Assembly: GCA_016706545.1 (NCBI GenBank)
Contig: JADJJK010000022.1
Span: forward strand, 62,001-126,000
Length of the DNA: 64,000 bases
Direction: 5' to 3'
DNA from: Myxococcales bacterium
GTDB lineage: Bacteria > Myxococcota_A > Polyangia > Haliangiales > Haliangiaceae
The notes below the pieces were generated by a model. That model was not told the origin of the DNA, did not search any database, and was given only the letters and a program-made list of their open reading frames with translations. The position numbers and the translations under genes are program-made. Positions 57,905 through 64,000 of the stretch are shown here, piece by piece (position 1 is the stretch's first letter; every line of letters starts with the position of its first letter).

Positions 57905-59530
57905 ATGCCGAAAAGCCTCGTGCTTGCCAGTTTCTCGCTGTGGATGACGGCGTGCGCCATGGAGCCCTCGGCGCTGCGGGAGCCTCCGCGCCTGACCGTC
58001 ACCTCTCCCGAGCGAGCCACCGTGCGCGGTCAGGCTGGCGCGATCACGGTGACCGGCCAGGTGGCGGCCAACCAAGCGGGCGACCGCGTCGCGCAGGTCA
58101 CCGTCAACGGAGTCGCGGCGCAGCTCGCGGCGGACGGCGCCTTCACCGCCCAGGTCCAGCTCGCCCCGGGCGCGACGTTCCTGCACACCGTGGCGCGCGA
58201 TGTCGCCGGCGGCGAGGCCACTGACACGCGCACCGTACACGCGGGACAGCTCCGCAGCGGCGACCAGCTCATCGATCACGGGCTGGCGGTGGCGCTGTCC
58301 GACGACGCGCTCGCGACCGTGGCCAGCGCCGCGAGCACGATGATGAAGACCATGGACTTTGCGCCCATGCTGGCGCCGATGAACCCGATGGTCAGCAAGG
58401 GCGCCGAGGAGGGCGAGGACTGCCTGTGGGGCAAGGTCTACGTCGATGATCTCCAGGTCGACGACGCGCGGCTGGCGCTGGTGCCCAAGGCAGGCGGCCT
58501 GACCTTCGAGGCGGAGCTGACGAACCTCGAGGTGCCGGCCCGCACTCGCTACGAAGTGCTCTGCGCCAACGGCGCGACGACGGTGCGCATGTCCGCGAGC
58601 AAGGTGCTGGTCAAGGGCACGATGCGGGTGACGCCGCGGGCCAGCGGGCAGGGCTTCGACGTGGCGATCGTCTCGCCGCAGGTCTCCGTCACCGGCTTCT
58701 CGCTGGACGCCAGCGGCCTGCCGGGGGACATCCTCACCCTGCTACGACTGGACGCGGCGATCGGCGCCATCGCCGCCGCCGCCGCAGAGCGCTTCATGGG
58801 GCCGCTGATGAACCAGGCGCTGGGCAGCCTGGCCGGGCCCAAGCGGGTGATGGTGGCTGGGCAGCAGGTGACCTTCGAGGTGGCCGCGGACTCGGTGGAC
58901 TTCGACGTGGCCGGCGCCAAGGTGGGGCTGGACTCCCGCATGTTCCTGGCCGGGCACAACGCGCAGTACGTGTACACGCCCAACGACCCCTTGGTGCTGG
59001 AGGCGGGCACCGGCTTTGCGCTGGCGCTCTCCGACGACGCGGCCAACCAGCTCCTGGCCAGCGTGACCGCCGCTGGGATGCTCTCGGTCACCCTGCCGGC
59101 GCCCGGCGGCACCTTCGACTCGGTCAAGCTCACCGCCACCTTGCCGCCGATGATCTCCGCCGACAGCCAGAGCGGCAAGCTGCGCCTCCTGGCCGGCGAT
59201 CTCCGGATGGCGTTCCTGGCGCCCGGCGGGGCCGAGGTCGCGCACGTGGCGCTGCACATCTCCGCCGAGGTGGCGGCGGTGCCGTCGCTGTCCGGGGTGG
59301 CGCTGCAGGTGGACAAGCCCGAGGTCTTCGCCGACGTGCTCGACAACGTGTCTGGCTACTCCGACGAGGACAAGGAGATCATGATCAAGCTGGTGGTGGA
59401 CCACCAGGTGAAGCTGATGTCGCTCTTGCTGGGCAACGTGCCGCTGCCCGCGGTCGCCGGCGTGCGCATGACCGACACGCGGGTCAGCGCTGGCGCCGGC
59501 TTCGTGAAGGTGACCGGCGCGCTGCAGTAG
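57905..59530 (+). CDS. Large lipoprotein with Ig-like and BPI-like regions
   Basis: 541 residues with a lipoprotein-type signal (FSLWMTACAM, Cys17). Residues about 30-120 form a bacterial Ig-like module (VTSPERATVRGQAGAITVTG then ARDVAGGEATDTRTV). The remainder has two related halves of extended strands and helices with repeated L-S-D-D-A motifs (VALSDDALATVASAAS and LALSDDAANQLLASVTAAG). This pattern resembles the BPI/LBP lipid-binding fold, but the match is only structural impression. If correct it could bind lipids at the outer membrane, which would fit the nearby lipid genes. Function unknown. Confidence 0.55.
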   Translation: MPKSLVLASFSLWMTACAMEPSALREPPRLTVTSPERATVRGQAGAITVTGQVAANQAGDRVAQVTVNGVAAQLAADGAFTAQVQLAPGATFLHTVARDVAGGEATDTRTVHAGQLRSGDQLIDHGLAVALSDDALATVASAASTMMKTMDFAPMLAPMNPMVSKGAEEGEDCLWGKVYVDDLQVDDARLALVPKAGGLTFEAELTNLEVPARTRYEVLCANGATTVRMSASKVLVKGTMRVTPRASGQGFDVAIVSPQVSVTGFSLDASGLPGDILTLLRLDAAIGAIAAAAAERFMGPLMNQALGSLAGPKRVMVAGQQVTFEVAADSVDFDVAGAKVGLDSRMFLAGHNAQYVYTPNDPLVLEAGTGFALALSDDAANQLLASVTAAGMLSVTLPAPGGTFDSVKLTATLPPMISADSQSGKLRLLAGDLRMAFLAPGGAEVAHVALHISAEVAAVPSLSGVALQVDKPEVFADVLDNVSGYSDEDKEIMIKLVVDHQVKLMSLLLGNVPLPAVAGVRMTDTRVSAGAGFVKVTGALQ

Positions 59531-59561
59531 CGCGGTCCGCCACGGTGGGCCGCAGCTACCA

Positions 59562-61856
59562 CTACTGGATCGACGGCTTGATGCCCATCTCGGTCAGCAG
59601 GTGGTCGGCGCCATCGATGGCGTCCATCATCCACAGGGCGTAGCGCACGTCCACGGCGATGGTGCGGGTGGACTTGCCGTCGAACACCACGTCGGACGAG
59701 ACGCCCTCGATGGTGCCGTCGAAGGCGAGCCCCACCAGCTCGCCCTTGTGGTTGAGCGCGGGCGAGCCCGAGTTGCCGCCGGTGATGTCCAGGTCCGACA
59801 AGAAGTCGACCGGCAGCTCGCCGCCCAGCGCCGCGTCGGCGTACGGACCGTAGTTCTTGGCCTTGATGGCGTCGAGCACGGCCTTGGGAGCGTCGAAGGG
59901 CTCTTTGCCCGTGTCCTTGCCGAGGATCTGCGCGGCGGTGGTGAACGCCCAGTCCGCCTGAGCGGTGGAGTCCGGCTTGAAGCTCTTGACCGTGCCATAC
60001 GTGATGCGGAGCGTGCCGTTGGCGTCTGGCGACAAGAAGCCGCTCAAGGTCTCGCGCATCGCGGTGGCGAACACGTTGGACAGGAGCATCATCTCGCCCA
60101 GGCGCGCATCGGTGCGCTTCTCTTCGGCCTTGAGAAAGGGCCAGATGCGTTGCGCGGCGGCCACGAACGGATCCGTCGAGGCCTTGAGGTCCTTGGCGGT
60201 GCCCTTGGTGATGAGCGTGATGCGCGTCGCCTCGTCCTCGAGCTTGGTGGCCTTGTACCAGGTGTCCAGCGTCTTGCCGATGAGCGCGGCGTCGAGCTTC
60301 TGGCCCTTCTTGGCGCCGAGCAGCGCGGTCAGCCAGGCGCGGTCTGCCTCGGGGAGCTCCAGCGCGCGGCCCAGCACTAGCTCGAAGCCGGCGCGGTCGA
60401 GCACGCGGTCGTACTGGCGGCCGAACTGCTTCTGGCCGGCGAGCAGGCGCGGCATGTCGCGCTCCTGGAAGCCCGGCTTGCGTTCGGCGTCGGGCTTGGC
60501 GCGCTCCTCGACCAGGCGGGTCGCGGTGAGCGCCGCGGCCAGGAGGTTCGAGCCGCGGAAGGCCTGGTTGCGGTCGAAATCCACGCGCGCGGTGGCGCGG
60601 TCCTCGGCGAGCATGACCTCGAGCTTGTCGATGGCGGTCTTGTACGCCTCCTTGCCCGGCTGCGCCGCCCACGCCTTGACCTGCGCGGTGAGCGCGTCCT
60701 TGCGCTGCAAGAGATCGCCCTTGGTCAGCCCGGCCAGGACGCCTTGCCACTTCTCCAGGCCGTTCTGCACCGCCTGCTTGGCCACCGCGGCCTTGATGGA
60801 CGTCTCGCCGCCGTCCTTGAGGTGCGCCTCGGCGATCGCGTACCGCGCCTGGAGCAACTTGATGAGGTACGGGTAGGTCCACTGCACGTCATGGCGGACC
60901 TCGGAGGCCAGCGAGACGCGGTTGGTGGTGCCCGGATAGCCGGTGACCATCACCATGTCGCCGGTCTTGATGCCGGCGCTCGACACGGTGAGGTGGTGCG
61001 CGGGCGCAAACGGCACGTTGTCCGGCGAGTAGTCCGCGGGCTTGCCGTCCTTGCCGACGTAGGCGCGGAAGAACGAGAAGTCGCCGGTGTGGCGCGGCCA
61101 CGCCCAGTTGTCGATCTCGCCGCCGTAGTTGCCGACCGAGCGCGCCGGCACGTACACCAGCCGCACGTCGCGGATCTCGAGGTACTCGATCAGCTGGTAC
61201 TCGGCGCCGCGGAAGAAGCTGCGGACCTCGCAGCGCAGGCCCTTGCGCCCTTGCTCGCAGGCGCTCTGCAGCCGCTTCTGGCGCTTCTCCAGCTCGTCCT
61301 TGCGCTGGATCGGATCGGCGATGGCGTCGAGGCCGGCGCGCATCTCGCTGGTGACGTCACGGAAGTCCTGCGCCACCATCACCCGCTGCGCGGGACCCGC
61401 GGACTTCTCCTCCGCGAGCGTCTTGGCGAGAAAGCCGTTCTCCACCAGGTTGGCCTGGGGCGTGGAGTTGAACTGCAGCGCGCCCTGCACGCAGTGATGG
61501 TTGGTGACGATGAGCCCTTGCGGCGACACGAACGAGGCCGTGCAGCCACCGAGCCACACCACCGCGGCCAGCGGCGCGGCCAGCGGGTTGGCGAGGACCT
61601 TGGGATCGATCGCGACGCCGAGCTTCTGGAAGTTGTCCACGTGCTGCGGCAGCGTCATCTGCGCCGGCAGCCACATGCCGCCTGGGTTCTCGTACGCCTT
61701 GCGCGCAGCCAGCGCCGGATCTGCGGGCGCCACCGCGGCGCCGGGATCGGTCGCGCCTGCGCCGCCGGTCACCGGCAGCTCACCACCTGGAGAGGTTTGG
61801 GCGCCACCACCGCAGGCCGCGGCGAGCGCCAGAGAGCAAAGGACGAAGCGTTTCAT
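59562..61856 (-). CDS. S46-family dipeptidyl-peptidase, DPP7-like
   Basis: 764 residues with a lipobox ending at Cys15 (ALAAAC). The S46 triad is visible: the His in IVTNHHCVQ, the Asp in WPRHTGDFSFF, and the Ser in TGGNSGSP. The residue 18 positions after the catalytic Ser, corresponding to position 673 of the Porphyromonas enzymes, is Gly (VGLAFDG). In the characterised family Gly goes with DPP7-type preference for hydrophobic P1 residues. It removes dipeptides from N-termini in the periplasm or at the surface. A close paralogue lies directly upstream on the same strand, 170 bp away. Confidence 0.85.
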   Translation of the reverse strand: MKRFVLCSLALAAACGGGAQTSPGGELPVTGGAGATDPGAAVAPADPALAARKAYENPGGMWLPAQMTLPQHVDNFQKLGVAIDPKVLANPLAAPLAAVVWLGGCTASFVSPQGLIVTNHHCVQGALQFNSTPQANLVENGFLAKTLAEEKSAGPAQRVMVAQDFRDVTSEMRAGLDAIADPIQRKDELEKRQKRLQSACEQGRKGLRCEVRSFFRGAEYQLIEYLEIRDVRLVYVPARSVGNYGGEIDNWAWPRHTGDFSFFRAYVGKDGKPADYSPDNVPFAPAHHLTVSSAGIKTGDMVMVTGYPGTTNRVSLASEVRHDVQWTYPYLIKLLQARYAIAEAHLKDGGETSIKAAVAKQAVQNGLEKWQGVLAGLTKGDLLQRKDALTAQVKAWAAQPGKEAYKTAIDKLEVMLAEDRATARVDFDRNQAFRGSNLLAAALTATRLVEERAKPDAERKPGFQERDMPRLLAGQKQFGRQYDRVLDRAGFELVLGRALELPEADRAWLTALLGAKKGQKLDAALIGKTLDTWYKATKLEDEATRITLITKGTAKDLKASTDPFVAAAQRIWPFLKAEEKRTDARLGEMMLLSNVFATAMRETLSGFLSPDANGTLRITYGTVKSFKPDSTAQADWAFTTAAQILGKDTGKEPFDAPKAVLDAIKAKNYGPYADAALGGELPVDFLSDLDITGGNSGSPALNHKGELVGLAFDGTIEGVSSDVVFDGKSTRTIAVDVRYALWMMDAIDGADHLLTEMGIKPSIQ

Positions 61857-62030
61857 TGTGAGCGAGATACCAGAAATCGCCGTTTTCGGCGCGGCAAAAC
61901 CGGCTGAGGTGAGCTGACATCCCGCGATGCACTCACTCAGCGGGTGCGACGGCCCTGCGACGTTGCGTCGGTCGCGTGAACCGTGGCCAGCGCTGCCTGG
62001 CGCAGCGCGGCGATGCAGCGCGGCCCGCGC

Positions 62031-64000
62031 TCAGGGAATGGCGGGCACGAGGCCCATCTCGGTCAGCAGATGATCGGCGCCGTCGATCGCGTCCATCATC
62101 CACAGCATGTAGCGCGCGTCCACGGTGATGGTGCGCGAGACCGAGTGATCAAACAGCATGTCGGAGGCCACCGCGGCCAGCGGTCGGTCAAAGTGCAAGC
62201 CCACCAGGTGTCCGCGGTGGTCGAGGATGGGCGAGCCGGAGTTTCCACCGGTGGTGTCGAGGTCGGTGAGGAAGTTGATCGGCAGCTTGCCCTGCTCGTT
62301 GGCGTACGGCCCAAAGGCGCCGGCCTTGACCGCCTGCAGCACGGCTGCCGGCGCGTCAAACGGCTCCTTCCCTTGGTCCTTGCCGAGGAGCTGATCCGCG
62401 GTGGTGAAGGGCGCATCGGCCGGGGCGCTCGAGCCCGGCTTGAAGCTCTTGACCGTACCGTAGCTCACCCGCAGCGTGCCGTTGGCGTCCGGCGCGAGGA
62501 ACCCGCGCTGCGCCTCGCGCATCGCGGTGGCGTACACGTTGGTGAGCAGCAAGAGCTCCCCGGTGCGCCGATCCGCGCGGGTCTCCTGGTCCTTGATGAC
62601 CGGCCAGATGCGAACCGCCGCAGCGACGAAGGGGTCCTTGGTGGTGGCCAGCGCCTTGGCGGTGGTCTCGGTGACCAGCGAGATCCGCGCCGCTTCGTCC
62701 TCGAGCCGGGTGGTCTCGTACCAGGTGTTCAAGGTCTTCTCGATCGCCGCCTCGTCGAGCTTCTGGCCCTTCTTGGCGCCAAGCAGGGTGGCGAGCCAGC
62801 CGCGGTCCTGCGCCGGAAGCTGCAGCGCGCGGGTGAGCACCAGCTTGAGCACGGCGCGGTCGAGCACGCGGTCGTACTGGCGGGTGACCTGCTTCTGGCC
62901 AGCGATGATGCGCGGCATGTCGCGCTCCTGAAAGCCGGGCTTGCGCTCGGCGTCTGGCTTTCTGCGCTCGTGCTGCAGGCGCACCGCGGTCAGCGCCGCG
63001 CCCAGCAGGCTCCCGCTGCTCACCGCCTGGCCGCGATCGAAGTCCAGGCGCGCGCTGCGGCGCTCCTCGGCGAGCACCTGCTCGAGCCTGGCGAGCGCCG
63101 CGGCGTAGGCCTCGCGGCCAGGCGCCGCGGCCCACGCCTTGACCTGGGCGTCCAGCGCGTCCTTGCGCGGCAGCAGATCGCGCTGGGTCATGCCGGCGTG
63201 GACGCCCTGCCAGCGCTCCAGGCCGTTCTGGATCCCCTGCTTGGCGACGCCGGCCTTGATCGCCGTCTGGCCGCCGTCGGCGAGGTGCGCCTCGGCAATG
63301 GCGTAGCGCTGCTCGAGCAAGCCGATGAGGTACGGGATGCGCCACTCGACATCGTGATGCACCTCGGAGGCGGTGGCGATGCGATTGGTCGCGCCGGGAT
63401 ACCCGGCCACCATCACGACGTCGCTGGCCTTGACGCCAGCGCTCGACACGGTGAGGTGGTGCGCGGGCGCAAACGGCACGTTGTCCGGCGAGAAGTCGGC
63501 GGGCTTGCCGTCCTTGCCGACGTAGGCGCGGTAGAACGAGAAGTCGCCGGTGTGGCGCGGCCACGCCCAGTTGTCGATCTCGCCGCCGTAGTTGCCGATG
63601 GAGCGCTTGGGCGCGTAGACCAGGCGCACGTCGCGGAGCTCCAGGTACTCGATGAGCAGGTACATCGCGCCGCGGAAGAAGTGGCGCACCTCGCAGCGCA
63701 GGCCCGGCCGGCCTTGCTCGCACGCGCTCTGCAGCCGCTTCTGGCGGCGCTCGGCCTCTTCCTTGCGCAGCAGCGGATCGGCGATGGCCTCGAGCCCCGC
63801 GCGCAGCTCGCTGGTGACGTCGCGGAAGGCCTGCGCCACCATCACCCGCTGCGCCGGGCCCGCGGACTTCTCCTCTGCGAGCGTCCTGGCGAGAAAGCCG
63901 CTCTCGACGAGGTTCTCCTTGGGCGTGGAGTTGAGCTGCAGCGCGCCCTGCACGCAGTGATGGTTGGTGACCAGGAGGCCCTGCGGCGACACGAACGACG
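62031..64000 (-). CDS. S46-family dipeptidyl-peptidase, DPP11-like (start outside window)
   Basis: At least 656 residues; the gene runs past the right edge, where the frame is still open, so the N-terminus with its signal is missing. The triad is intact (TNHHCVQ, WPRHTGDFSFY, GGNSGSP). It is closely related to the previous gene over its full visible length. The residue 18 positions after the catalytic Ser is Arg (VGLHFDR), which in characterised enzymes goes with DPP11-type preference for Asp/Glu at P1. The pair may therefore cover both hydrophobic and acidic substrates, as part of a protein-feeding lifestyle. Confidence 0.85.
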   Translation of the reverse strand, partial: SFVSPQGLLVTNHHCVQGALQLNSTPKENLVESGFLARTLAEEKSAGPAQRVMVAQAFRDVTSELRAGLEAIADPLLRKEEAERRQKRLQSACEQGRPGLRCEVRHFFRGAMYLLIEYLELRDVRLVYAPKRSIGNYGGEIDNWAWPRHTGDFSFYRAYVGKDGKPADFSPDNVPFAPAHHLTVSSAGVKASDVVMVAGYPGATNRIATASEVHHDVEWRIPYLIGLLEQRYAIAEAHLADGGQTAIKAGVAKQGIQNGLERWQGVHAGMTQRDLLPRKDALDAQVKAWAAAPGREAYAAALARLEQVLAEERRSARLDFDRGQAVSSGSLLGAALTAVRLQHERRKPDAERKPGFQERDMPRIIAGQKQVTRQYDRVLDRAVLKLVLTRALQLPAQDRGWLATLLGAKKGQKLDEAAIEKTLNTWYETTRLEDEAARISLVTETTAKALATTKDPFVAAAVRIWPVIKDQETRADRRTGELLLLTNVYATAMREAQRGFLAPDANGTLRVSYGTVKSFKPGSSAPADAPFTTADQLLGKDQGKEPFDAPAAVLQAVKAGAFGPYANEQGKLPINFLTDLDTTGGNSGSPILDHRGHLVGLHFDRPLAAVASDMLFDHSVSRTITVDARYMLWMMDAIDGADHLLTEMGLVPAIP

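Noticed and set aside
57507..57947. A 146-residue frame before the BPI-like lipoprotein
   Set aside because: Arg/Ala/Ser-rich, no ribosome-binding site and overlapping the lipoprotein start in another frame.

Overview
The window is GC-rich throughout and carries several signs of a predatory or social deltaproteobacterium (Myxococcota, probably a myxobacterium). These are two very large Ser/Thr kinases with TPR-type tails, an FHA regulator, a sigma54 activator, many lipoproteins with Ala/Pro-rich linkers, tandem S46 dipeptidyl-peptidases, an MshEN-domain protein and large proteins with no recognisable family. This is inferred from gene content and composition; no taxonomic marker gene such as rRNA is present.

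Layout. 1-4.5 kb: a secreted lipase, a remarkable poly-G tract, then a polysaccharide-deacetylase lipoprotein overlapping a TonB-dependent receptor. 4.6-10.4 kb: an FHA regulator, three minus-strand genes sharing a C-terminal QIIISP tail (two paralogous proteins and a 53-residue peptide), and a receptor-like Ser/Thr kinase. 10.6-18 kb: an SDR oxidoreductase and two giant uncharacterised paralogues (853 and 1169 aa). 18.2-28.5 kb: glutamine synthetase with a structured leader, an MshEN protein next to tRNA-Arg(CCG), a beta-ketoadipyl-CoA-type thiolase, a second multidomain kinase, a phospholipase-D lipoprotein and a decayed fibronectin-III-like gene. 28.5-36.4 kb (all minus strand): a dihydroorotate-dehydrogenase-like protein with pyruvate:ferredoxin oxidoreductase, preceded by a compact RiPP locus of the grasp-with-spasm type (two GG-leader precursor peptides, an ATP-grasp ligase and a SPASM protein). 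36.7-43.2 kb: a complete sugar-type ABC importer and a sigma54 activator with XylR-N/V4R sensor. 43.5-46.1 kb: a stress-protein island with three CsbD-like proteins, a small membrane protein and a pirin-like protein lacking its metal ligands. 46.1-49.6 kb: hisIE-dinG-plsY with stop/start overlaps. 49.7-53.0 kb: a tandem triplication of an Rpn/PD-(D/E)XK-like gene with one intact copy, two frameshifted copies and a variable EGRQ repeat. 53.1-64 kb: mostly housekeeping genes (CYTH, GIDE-like, MarC, nucleotidyltransferase, YqiA-like esterase, SUI1, ACBP), a large BPI-like lipoprotein, and two tandem S46 peptidases, the second running off the right edge.

The strongest candidates for something new are the graspetide-type locus at 33.4-36.4 kb and the QIIISP-tail trio at 5.6-7.0 kb. 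The trio has a shared upstream motif at conserved spacing and unknown function. The triplicated nuclease-like genes and the paired S46 peptidases, which differ at the residue known to set P1 specificity, are also worth follow-up.
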